From positions 2,790,001-2,854,000 of the forward strand of contig NZ_WFKL01000001.1 of the NCBI RefSeq assembly GCF_009208105.1: 64,000 nucleotides of DNA, given 5' to 3'. The stretch's first letter is position 1; each line of letters begins with the position of its first letter. Of this stretch, positions 30,589-39,900 are shown piece by piece. The DNA comes from Rouxiella sp. S1S-2. Its GTDB lineage: Bacteria; Pseudomonadota; Gammaproteobacteria; Enterobacterales; Enterobacteriaceae. A model generated the notes under the pieces. It was not told the DNA's origin. It ran no database searches and was given only the letters and a program-made list of their open reading frames with translations. The translations under genes and the position numbers were made by a program.

Positions 30589-31509
30589 TCAAATGTTTGT
30601 TATGTCGGCATCACGCTTGGCTAACCATTGGCTAGCGGCACCAAAAAAATGCTGTGCCAACGGCGTGGCTCTCCCCGTCGGGGCAACCACCAGCGCGGCG
30701 TGCCGAGTCATCGGCGCAATGTTCAGCGCACAGCGTTTTAATGACGGTGACATCTCGTCGATCAGATGCCCGCGAGGTACCAGCGCACACCCAAGGCCAA
30801 CAAAAACGCCCTGCATCAGTTGGAATATTGAGCTGCTTTCCAAAATTGGACGCAGTTCCAGTCCACTGCTGCGAAAGAAGTTATCAAGATAACGTCGGAA
30901 ATAGCGGCTGGATTCAGACAAACAGAGTGGTAACTCAGCAACCTGCTGTGCATTCAGCTGAGAATATTGCTCAAGTTGCGGAAAATGCTGTGGGTTATAA
31001 ACTACGTCAACGCCGCCGTCGTGCAATGGAAAGAGCTGAAAACGCAGCTCATTCAGGGTTGAGAATTCGAAGAATCCGATACCGATATCAACGGAATGAC
31101 TGGCCAAGTCTTCTATCAACCGATCGGCACTGACTTCAGAAACGCGGTAATCCAGTCCGGAATGATCTTCACCGATGCCCTTGAGTAAAGCCGCCAGTGA
31201 AATACTGCACTGAGGCATTACTCCAATACGCAGCGTGCCGCTGAGCCCCTGTTTCAAAGAGGCAACCTCAAGTTTCAAACCCTCGTAAACGGAGACAATC
31301 TCTCGCGCCCAGCTCAAAACGCGATGACCTTCAGGCGTAAAGCCCTCAAAGTTGTTTCCGCGATTGATCAGACTGAGGTCGAGTTCTTTCTCAAGGTTTT
31401 TCAGACGCATTGACAACGTCGGCTGGCTTACAAAGCTGACTTGCGCCGCGCGGCCAAAGTGTTTTTCTCGCTCGAGATTACACAGATAAATGAGTTGTTT
31501 TATGTCCAA
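30589..31509 (-). CDS. LysR-family transcriptional regulator
   Basis: 306 residues. The N-terminal winged helix-turn-helix (IYLCNLEREKHFGRAAQVSF, then VSQPTLSMRLKNLEKELDL) is followed by a two-lobe effector domain (GTLRIGVMPQCSISLAALL). The start is TTG: a stop codon lies six codons upstream in frame, and the next methionine is too deep in the DNA-binding domain. No clear ribosome site precedes it, so expression may be low. No single divergent target is obvious; the next gene on the other strand is an acyltransferase 417 bp away. I cannot name a specific subfamily. Confidence 0.85.
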   Translation of the reverse strand: MDIKQLIYLCNLEREKHFGRAAQVSFVSQPTLSMRLKNLEKELDLSLINRGNNFEGFTPEGHRVLSWAREIVSVYEGLKLEVASLKQGLSGTLRIGVMPQCSISLAALLKGIGEDHSGLDYRVSEVSADRLIEDLASHSVDIGIGFFEFSTLNELRFQLFPLHDGGVDVVYNPQHFPQLEQYSQLNAQQVAELPLCLSESSRYFRRYLDNFFRSSGLELRPILESSSIFQLMQGVFVGLGCALVPRGHLIDEMSPSLKRCALNIAPMTRHAALVVAPTGRATPLAQHFFGAASQWLAKRDADITNI

Positions 31510-31926
31510 AGTTTTTGCATTTCATATAGTTAGGTTAAAAATCTTTAGTCCATGTAACGTTATGCACTAACCCGTGTACTAACTTAAAAGCAGAGCATCA
31601 AATGAGGGGTTCTTACTCTTTCCAATACAGACATAATATCTGACTCACGCGCTTCGCCAAAATAAAATCACTTCCGGTGAGTGCACATGCGTCAACCTAA
31701 AGAATACGAGTAGATATCCTTGGACTTAAAAGTTCGTTAAAAAAAATAGATGTAGTACCCAAAACTGAAATGTAGACGTTGACGAGACTAAACACTCTCC
31801 CCTACTATCCTCTGGCTGATAAAAAAATCTCACTAACTATTTAATTAAAAGAAACATTTTCGCACTAGAGCTTTGCTGCTGTAAGCATTAACAGATTTAA
31901 ACAGCAAAGCGTATTCAGCCTACTTT
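31510..31926. other. AT-rich gap between the LysR gene and the acyltransferase
   Basis: 417 bp with no convincing reading frame. It should hold promoters for both flanking genes. No repeat or RNA structure stands out. Confidence 0.5.
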
Positions 31927-32928
31927 ATGGATGAAGAAGTGAAAAATAAAACAATAGATAGTTTAAAGCTGATTTTTGCGGTAACTGTTGTTGCCATGCA
32001 TGGCTTTCTCTTGGACTCACAATATAACCGCTATATTTTAGGCGTTTTCACCAATGGATTCTTTAGATCTGCAGTACCCTTCTTTTTTATCGTCAGCGGT
32101 TACCTCTTCTTTAAAACGATAAAAAAGAACACGACTAAAAAATGGTTTTCTCACATTATAAAAGTTTATCTAATTTGGTCGATTATATACGCATATAAGT
32201 TATCGGCAATATTACAAATTGAAAATGCCAGCGTTTTAAGAAAAATTTATTTAATCATCAGGGCTGAAATAACCGGTGCCGCCCAACTTTGGTTCATTCC
32301 AGCATTAATTATTACTGCCTTGCTCTGCCTGCTGTTGAAAAATGCCATACAATGTAAACCTAAAGTCATGCTGGTTTTCATAAGCATACTTTGGATAATT
32401 GGCGTTTTATTAAACTGGCGATTTGTCATAGTAGACAGTCCGAATTCATTCTTTTACAGAAATGGTATATTTTACGGCATGCCGATGTTTTTCCTAGGTT
32501 ATCTCATTGCCAGTAATGAGTGGGTCACTGCCAACTTTAACGGCAAACTGAAAGCTTTGCTGCTATTGGCTATCATTTTTTCGGCGTACGAATCATTAGC
32601 ATGGACTAAATTTATCAATGATTCCGGAAGTCACTTCATCACGTCAATGGATATGACTTTTTCCGCCCCGTTTTTATCAACCATTTTATTTTTACTCTGT
32701 TTACGAAGGCCTGGGATCATTGCTTTATCAGGAATTGAACGCTTAACATCAACCTTTATGTATTACTCGCACATACTTTTTCTTGATGGGGCCTATTTGG
32801 TTTTAGCCTATTGTTCAAAATGGATAGGGGTCAATATTCCGTTAAAAGAAATGGCAACGATTGCAGCGGTATTACTGATTATCACCTCTTGCTTCTTTTT
32901 TCAAAAAACAATAAAAAGATTAGTTTAA
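31927..32928 (+). CDS. Acyltransferase 3 family membrane protein
   Basis: 333 residues with about ten hydrophobic segments. The pattern is that of acyltransferase 3 (OafA/WecH type), which transfer acetyl or other acyl groups to sugars of surface polymers. The N-terminal segment has DSLKLIFAVTVVAMHG with the family histidine, then AVPFFFIVSGYLFFK. The gene is strikingly AT-rich next to its neighbours and uses codons such as ATA and TTA, suggesting acquisition. No polysaccharide genes adjoin it, so the acceptor is unknown. No good ribosome site precedes the ATG. Confidence 0.8.
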   Translation: MDEEVKNKTIDSLKLIFAVTVVAMHGFLLDSQYNRYILGVFTNGFFRSAVPFFFIVSGYLFFKTIKKNTTKKWFSHIIKVYLIWSIIYAYKLSAILQIENASVLRKIYLIIRAEITGAAQLWFIPALIITALLCLLLKNAIQCKPKVMLVFISILWIIGVLLNWRFVIVDSPNSFFYRNGIFYGMPMFFLGYLIASNEWVTANFNGKLKALLLLAIIFSAYESLAWTKFINDSGSHFITSMDMTFSAPFLSTILFLLCLRRPGIIALSGIERLTSTFMYYSHILFLDGAYLVLAYCSKWIGVNIPLKEMATIAAVLLIITSCFFFQKTIKRLV

Positions 32929-33058
32929 CGTAGAGTCAGCTGATAAAACCGTTGGGGCCAAAAACGCTTATACGGTTAACATAAGAAACAGAAAAAATTA
33001 AAGGCCTGCCCTTAATGGCACAGACCTTATACAAAACGAAATCTAAACGTTAAGCCAC

Positions 33059-34228
33059 TTAGATTTTCAGCTTGATGTAATCAATGGCGCGACTCACGAT
33101 GCCGCCCTTAGGCAGGTCTTCCAACGCAACCAGCGGCACGGTTTTAATAATATTACCATTATCAACGATGTTGATGGTGCCCACGGCATCACCCTTCTTA
33201 AGCGGTGCGTCAATTTGCGGATTGGTTAACACGTATTGTGCCTTAACCTTTTCGCTGTCTGCCTGCGGAATATTCAAATAAACGTCGTCAAGGCTGCCTA
33301 CCTTAAGTTGAGGCTTATCACCAAACCACACTTTCTCGGTTGAAACGCTCTGACCGGCCTTGAATACCTGCATGCTTGTAAATTCGCGGAAGCCCCAGGT
33401 CAGCAGTTTACGCGCCTGTTCTTCACGACCCTTAGAGCTTTTTCCGCCCATAACCACGGCAATCAGACGGCGATTACCTTCTGTTGCTGAGGCAATGATG
33501 TTATAGCCTGCCGTTTCGGTATGACCGGTTTTCAGACCGTCGACGTTGAGGTTTTTATCCCACAGCAGGCCGTTGCGGTTTTGCTGAGTGATGTTGTCAT
33601 AGGTCAGCGATTTCTCGTCATACATATGATATTCCTCAGGTTCGCCACCGATAATTGCGCGAGAGAGCTTGGCCAAATCATAAGAAGTCGTGAACTGCCC
33701 CGGTGCATCGAGGCCGTGAACCGTTTCAAAGTGGGAGTTGGTCAGGCCGAGTTTTTGCACATACTGGTTCATAATGCCCACGAACGCATCCTGGCTGCCT
33801 GACACATAGTCAGCCATTGCCACACAGGCGTCGTTGCCAGAGTCGATGATAATGCCCTGAATCAAATTGCGCACAGAAACGCGATCGCCCGGCTTCAAGA
33901 ACATCAGTGAAGAACCTGCCAAGACTTTATTCCCTGCAACCCAGGCTTCCTGGGGCACGGTAACCACGTCATCCATACTTATCTTGTGCGCATCGAGGGC
34001 GCGATCGATGACATATCCTGTCATCAATTTTGTCAGGCTCGCAGGATTGCGGCGTTCGTCAGGATTTCCGGAAGCCAGTACATCGCCGGTAGCGTAATCC
34101 ATAAGAACAAAAGAAGCAGCATCAATGCTGGGTGGCACTACCTGAAAATCGATCGGTGCTACGGCCCATGCATTACTAGCAGAAACACAGATTACACCGG
34201 ACAAAATACTTAATACTAAACGCTTCAC
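33059..34228 (-). CDS. dacD: D-alanyl-D-alanine carboxypeptidase DacD (PBP6b)
   Basis: Low-molecular-weight penicillin-binding protein that trims the terminal D-Ala from peptidoglycan pentapeptides. It has 389 residues (388 in E. coli DacD). The signal peptide is about residues 1-22. The catalytic motifs are SLTK (in NPASLTKLMTGYVIDRA), SGN (in DSGNDACVAMADY) and KTG (in LKTGHTETAGYN). The C-terminal amphipathic region (DYIKLKI) is the usual membrane-binding tail. It matches DacD better than DacA or DacC, for example YHMYDEKSLT. The start codon is GTG with GAGGA seven bases ahead. Confidence 0.9.
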   Translation of the reverse strand: MKRLVLSILSGVICVSASNAWAVAPIDFQVVPPSIDAASFVLMDYATGDVLASGNPDERRNPASLTKLMTGYVIDRALDAHKISMDDVVTVPQEAWVAGNKVLAGSSLMFLKPGDRVSVRNLIQGIIIDSGNDACVAMADYVSGSQDAFVGIMNQYVQKLGLTNSHFETVHGLDAPGQFTTSYDLAKLSRAIIGGEPEEYHMYDEKSLTYDNITQQNRNGLLWDKNLNVDGLKTGHTETAGYNIIASATEGNRRLIAVVMGGKSSKGREEQARKLLTWGFREFTSMQVFKAGQSVSTEKVWFGDKPQLKVGSLDDVYLNIPQADSEKVKAQYVLTNPQIDAPLKKGDAVGTINIVDNGNIIKTVPLVALEDLPKGGIVSRAIDYIKLKI

Positions 34229-34551
34229 TTAATCATCCTCAAACGCTCTTTTAAAGTCAGCCCAATCCCTAACCTCAGGGCAGCCGCAAAAGGTAAAAAT
34301 GTACCATTGGCGGCATAGGTTGCATCAATTTACGCAGAAGCTAAACAATAAGACCTTTGCTGAAAGTTTCACAATGAAACCATTTGCTTACAATTTCGAT
34401 ATCATCCCCATTATTAGTGCGCTCTATCCCACGATTACAACATTCGATTAGACTGCGCCTCATATCCTTCATAAGCTTGTGACATAATATTAACAACCCT
34501 GAAGAATTTGACTGAATGGGGTTGTTCTACTCACACCTGCGAAGACCTAAA
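34229..34551. other. Intergenic region between dacD and the ydeP-like gene
   Basis: 323 bp with no gene, separating divergent genes and presumably carrying both promoters. I saw no confident operator. Confidence 0.5.
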
Positions 34552-36858
34552 ATGAAATTCAAATCCGAGATTAAACCCTATACCGGCGCGGCTGGCGGTT
34601 GGGGTTCGCTGGAAGCTACCACCCGTTACGTTTTCGACAGTAAAAAAGTCCTTTCAAACCTGCGTAACCTGCTGCGCGTTAACCAAGGGCGCGGTTTTGA
34701 CTGCCCCGGCTGTGCCTGGGGCGATGATAATCACAGCACGTTTAGCTTTTGTGAAAATGGTGCCAAGGCCGTCAGTTGGGAAGCGACGCGCAAGGCGGTT
34801 GAACCAGAATTTTTTGCCCAACACAGTGTGGCAAAACTGCGCGAACAAAGTGACTATTTCCTTGAGTATCAGGGGCGTCTGACTCACCCGTTGCGCTACA
34901 ATCGTACCACCGACCACTACGAGCCTATCGCGTGGGACGCCGCCTTCTCACTGATTGCCAGCCACTTGAACGGGCTTGAAAGTCCTGACCAGGCCGATTT
35001 TTACACCTCGGGACGCGCCAGCAACGAAGCCTCTTACCTCTATCAGGTGTTTGGCCGTATGTTCGGCACCAACAACTTTCCTGACTGCTCAAACATGTGT
35101 CACGAGGCCAGCGGTGTCGGCCTCAAGCAAAGCATTGGCGTCGGTAAGGGCACTATTCGATTAGACGATTTTGAAAAAGCAGACGCGATTTTTGTATTCG
35201 GGCAAAATCCGGGTACCAACCATCCCCGCATGCTGCACAGCCTGCGTCACGCCGCCGATCGCGGTGCAAAAGTAGTGAGTTTCAACACCCTGCGCGAGCG
35301 CGGTCTGGAACGTTTTGCCGACCCGCAAAAACCGCTGGAAGTGGTGACCACCAAATCTGGACGCATCAGCTCCGCCTACTATCAGCCAAACCTCGGCGGT
35401 GATATGGCGGCTATTCGCGGCATGGTCAAAGTGTTGTTGCAAACTCATCGTCAGCGCATCGCCTCCGGTGAACCTTCACTGTTCGACCAAGAATTTATCG
35501 CTCAAAACTGCGTAGGCGTTGATGAGTACTTAGACATCGTTGACCAAACGAGCTGGGAGCACATTACCCAGCAGTCTGGCCTGAGCGAGTTCGAAATTCG
35601 TGAAGCCGCCACAGTTTATATGAACGCCGAACGGGTTATCTGCACCTGGGCAATGGGTATTACACAGCATAAACACTCCGTGCCAACAGTGCGTGAAATC
35701 ACTAACCTGCAACTGCTCTTTGGGCAGCTGGGTAAACCCGGTGCGGGCCTGTGTCCGGTGCGCGGTCACAGTAACGTGCAGGGTAACCGCACTATGGGTA
35801 TCGATGAGAAAGCGCCAAAAGCGCTGCTCGACAACCTAGAGCGCCATTTTAAATTTACCCCGCCACGCGAACAGGGCCACAATACTGTCGAGGCGCTAGA
35901 AGCTATGCTGCGTGGCGAAGCCAAAGTGCTGATTGCCCTGGGTGGCAATCTGGCCGCGGCGGCTCCGGATACTCCACGCACCGAGCAGGCGCTGAGCAAC
36001 TGTGATTTAACGGTGCAAATCAGCACAAAACTCAACCGCAGTCACCTGACGCCAGGACGTGAAGCGCTGATTTTGCCGACCCTTGGCCGCACCGAGCTGG
36101 ATATGCAGGCTACCGGATCGCAGTTTATCACCGTTGAAGACTCATTCAGCATGGTGCACGCCTCTGAGGGCGTAGGAATTCCACTCTCTACCGAACAGCG
36201 TTCTGAAACGGCGATTGTCTGCGGAATTGCGGACGCGGTGTTGGGTAAACGCTACCTCGACTGGATGGCGCTGGCGGATGATTATAATCTGATCCGTGAC
36301 CACATTGAGGCTACCATTCCGGGCTTTACTGATTTTAATCAGCGCTGTGATATTAAAGGCGGTTTTTATCTGGGTAATGCCGCAGCAGAGCTTAAATTCA
36401 ATACGCCAAACGGCAAAGCGAATTTCAGTGCTGCCCCGCTGCCTGAGCGTGTCACGCCGATGGAGCATGAAAACGCTCCGTTTACCCTGCAAACTCTGCG
36501 TTCGCACGATCAGTACAACACCACAATTTATGGTCTCGATGACCGCTATCGTGGCGTGTATGGCCAGCGCGAAGTACTGTTCATTCATCCACAAGATCTG
36601 GCAGACCTCGGCTTTAAAGACGGCGAACTGGTCGAGATTGAAACCCTGTGGAACGACGGCATTGAACGCAAAGTGAGTGGTTTTAAACTGGTGAGCTATG
36701 ACATTCCGCGTGGAAATCTCGCCGCCTATTACCCCGAAACTAACCCACTGGTGCCGCTGTCGAGCTTTGGCGATCAGACACATACCCCGACTTCAAAATC
36801 TATACCGGTGGCTATTCGCCGCTGTGAGGCTGTGGTAGATACTCGCCGTATTGCCTGA
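34552..36858 (+). CDS. ydeP: FdhF/YdeP-family molybdenum oxidoreductase
   Basis: Molybdopterin-dependent oxidoreductase of the formate-dehydrogenase-like family, 768 residues (759 in E. coli YdeP, linked there to acid resistance). Its substrate is unknown. The N-terminus has GAAGGWGSLEA and FDCPGCAWGD, a reduced cysteine pattern. NFPDCSNMCHEASGVGLK places a cysteine where FdhF has selenocysteine. ITQHKHSVPTVREI, RGHSNVQGNRTMGI and TVRSHDQYNT-like TLRSHDQYNTTIYGLDDRYR are characteristic. An ATG 36 bases upstream is in frame; neither start has a strong ribosome site, and the later one matches the family. No fdhD or partner subunit adjoins it. Confidence 0.88.
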   Translation: MKFKSEIKPYTGAAGGWGSLEATTRYVFDSKKVLSNLRNLLRVNQGRGFDCPGCAWGDDNHSTFSFCENGAKAVSWEATRKAVEPEFFAQHSVAKLREQSDYFLEYQGRLTHPLRYNRTTDHYEPIAWDAAFSLIASHLNGLESPDQADFYTSGRASNEASYLYQVFGRMFGTNNFPDCSNMCHEASGVGLKQSIGVGKGTIRLDDFEKADAIFVFGQNPGTNHPRMLHSLRHAADRGAKVVSFNTLRERGLERFADPQKPLEVVTTKSGRISSAYYQPNLGGDMAAIRGMVKVLLQTHRQRIASGEPSLFDQEFIAQNCVGVDEYLDIVDQTSWEHITQQSGLSEFEIREAATVYMNAERVICTWAMGITQHKHSVPTVREITNLQLLFGQLGKPGAGLCPVRGHSNVQGNRTMGIDEKAPKALLDNLERHFKFTPPREQGHNTVEALEAMLRGEAKVLIALGGNLAAAAPDTPRTEQALSNCDLTVQISTKLNRSHLTPGREALILPTLGRTELDMQATGSQFITVEDSFSMVHASEGVGIPLSTEQRSETAIVCGIADAVLGKRYLDWMALADDYNLIRDHIEATIPGFTDFNQRCDIKGGFYLGNAAAELKFNTPNGKANFSAAPLPERVTPMEHENAPFTLQTLRSHDQYNTTIYGLDDRYRGVYGQREVLFIHPQDLADLGFKDGELVEIETLWNDGIERKVSGFKLVSYDIPRGNLAAYYPETNPLVPLSSFGDQTHTPTSKSIPVAIRRCEAVVDTRRIA

Positions 36859-36883
36859 TTAACCGTTAATCATAAATAGTATC

Positions 36884-36918
36884 AGAGGGCACATAGTTAT
36901 TTATGTGCTCTCTTTTAT
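36884..36918 (+). terminator. Intrinsic terminator after the ydeP-like gene
   Basis: A 12-bp stem with one G-T pair (36884-36895 with 36902-36913) and a 6-base loop, followed by TTTATTG. It lies between convergent genes and is 18 bases from the stop of the giant gene, so it may serve both. Confidence 0.75.
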
Positions 36919-36935
36919 TGCTTCGATGCAGCATA

Positions 36936-39900
36936 TTAGCCAACCTGCGGCGTGAGATTTCCATAGCGAATGCCGCGGTACACGTCCATCTCATTGCAGG
37001 CTTCGCCTGGCCAGCCCATTGGATAAGCCACAATACTGTTATCAGTATTGTCCGCTAGCGCTTCTTTAAGCGTTTTGCTTTGTCGGCGGTGCAGAAAAAT
37101 AATCTCCACTATTACCTCATCGTTAATATCCTGAGTCACACCATATCTTTGCGCTATACAATTAATAAACTCGGAAGGGTGCAGTGAATAAACCTCTTCA
37201 CGCCGATACAGTGCGTAATATAACTCAATTTTTCTTCGCTCTGCTTTTAGCTCTCCCGCAGTCGCCCCTAAATAGCGGGTAATTTCATCTTTAAGCATTC
37301 TATTACTCTGCATAAAAGGATGGCCTTCGTGTGCGCCTTTCAAACGCCCTGCCAACACCTCTATAAGGCTGAAAGTCTGCATCCGGCCATTTTGCCAATA
37401 ATTGAACCGAAGTCGCTCCAGCTCGGATTGTAAAAAACCATAACGAATAATCCGACTGTGATAAAATAACCGGGCGGGCATGGTGTAATAAGGCGTTACC
37501 ATTGATTTAACACTTTCAATGCCCAAACCAGACATCCTGTGCTGATCGAGATGAGTCGCTCTATCACCCAAAAGTTGTTCAGGGGAAGCGTTTATTATTT
37601 GATGCAGCATCAATGAAACATCGGCGGGCAACCCTTGAGGAAAGATAAAGACGGGCTTTTGCTGATGGCTAAAGTTATTACACTGTTTATGTCGGTCTAT
37701 CTCGCGCAGGGGAAACACGCTGAGTATAAACGGTGAAAAATCAATACGCGTAATATTAATCGCATCTGGCTCTACATTTTTATGCATTCTCAAATAGTGG
37801 ACCAATTTATCCGTAGTAAAGTTTAAATATTCCTGTGGAACTATCCTCAAAAATTGCCAACGATGCACACGGTTATATTCTTTTACATAATCACTAACAT
37901 TGGCATTGCGGTATGCTTCGAGTAGAACCTGAGTCTGCAGGGTAATAGAATCGGGATAGACTATTTGTACCCCCTGCCTTTTATATTTAATTAAAGCGTC
38001 GAGAAGCGATAGTTCCTCACGTCTTATTGTCGATAAAACACCCGCACTGACGGAGTTAGTCTCTTTACAGAAAACCCGACTTTCTTTTAAAGCGAAATTT
38101 ATTTTCTGCCTATATGACAACAGGTCAATAAAATCATCGGCTTGCATAGACAACACGCGAAAATAGCTGTCAGAAACTGACAAAGACGTTAAACCAGACT
38201 CAAGAGCTAATGAAAGAGAAGGCAATTTACCACGGGGAAAAGGTAAACCCAGCAGCAAACTGTCCATTATTATCTTATTCAAATTCGATGCTATTTTTGA
38301 CTGCTTTTGCAGCAAACTGAAATTCACCCTTTCCTGCTCCGGCACTCTCACAATCCCTTTGCGCTGAAACTCCTGATTTTGCTCAGACGTAAGTTCGATA
38401 TTTCGTTCAATAGAAACCGGCTTCGCCGTGTCGTTTTTTTTAATTTCGAACTGCAGTTTGAGCTTATCAAAAAAACGAAGTTTGAAGTCAATAATATTGG
38501 TATCCTGATACCCACCGTGTTTCTCTTCATTGTATACAGCGAGAACAGATGCCTTAAACACCTCCAGTGCAGCCATTAGAATTACCGAATAGGCCACCGC
38601 CTTTATGCCGGTTTTTCTAGTTATCAGGTGGGGTACGTTGGCCAATAATCCATTTGATATCTCTCCCAGAATTTCAATAGTCGCATGAAGGGACTGTTTC
38701 TGCCGGTCTTTTATTCTACCGTGTATCATATCGAGGAACATATTAATATCCTCCTCTTTAGCCAATAAACCATCCTCTATTGTATATTTAACAATATTGT
38801 TGACCGTCACTTCTCCCTCAAGGGAATACATTGAGCTTGATATGTCATTAAGACTCACCGAAGTTTCGATGGCCCTTATAGAGCTCAGCGACTCTTTCGG
38901 CATATGAATATTTTTAGCCCCATTTTTTTCATAATAAAACAGGGATTCGCTCGACGATTGATAAGTGCTGAACGACTCTACGCTTGAACCATGAAACCGA
39001 GCAATCATCTCGGACGCAGAGCCAGTGACCTTAACCCCTGCCGCCTCACCCGGCATCTCGGTGGAGAGAATGAGGCCTCGTCCCGGAGATAGGTAAAGAG
39101 TTCCTGAAGAAGAGGTGGTATCGGTGATATCAGAAAAGAGGTCCTGAGGGCGCAAATAAAGGGTGTTTTTTATTGATTTGATTAAGTCGCCGCTTTTATC
39201 GGCGACGAATGACAGTGTCGGTGCCTCAACACCGCAAATTATTATTTTTTCAATCGTATCAAACTGCTGATTGCTGACCCCGTCATAGCATCCCCACAGT
39301 GGAATAAACGAGGCGAATGAAATATCACTGTACCAATCTTGCATTCTGGTCGTGAACGTACTGCCTGTAAGTTTATTTTTTCTGGGTGTGCTGAAAGCTA
39401 TATGGTCAACAAAAACTTCGGCTGCCTGAGAAAAATCCGTACCTACGTTAAAAGAGCCGATATTGTTCAACAACAGGCTTAGTTCGCCCTCTATTTCATT
39501 AAATCGATGCCCCGTTTTTTCAAAAAAAACCTCTTGAATATTACCCCCTTTAAAGAAATTTCGATTGTTGAGCATTTCATTTTTCACTATATCCTCACTC
39601 GCCCCCAAATAGGAACATTCTGCCGAATCATCTATATAGAAAAAATGACGATTATTATTAAATTCAAAGCTCAATACTCCGCCCTGGAAAAGATCACCTT
39701 TCCTTAAACTGCGCGACGTCCCTTTTAGCCAGCAAGTGATAAATAGATTGTAAATATTTAGTTTAATTTCCTTTGGACTTGACTGATAAAACCAATTTTC
39801 CATAATGAAGTTAAATGTAATGCGCACCGATGTAATAAGAGAGCGTCTAATAATACTAATGCTGTCACTCTTTGAGAGTGTATTATTACCATGATGAAGT

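Noticed and set aside
30097..30892. Plus-strand frames opposite yjjA and the LysR gene
   Set aside because: Antisense to two better-supported genes and without recognisable product.
36142..36783. Long reading frame antisense to the ydeP-like gene (213 codons)
   Set aside because: A shadow of a conserved gene; no family resemblance.
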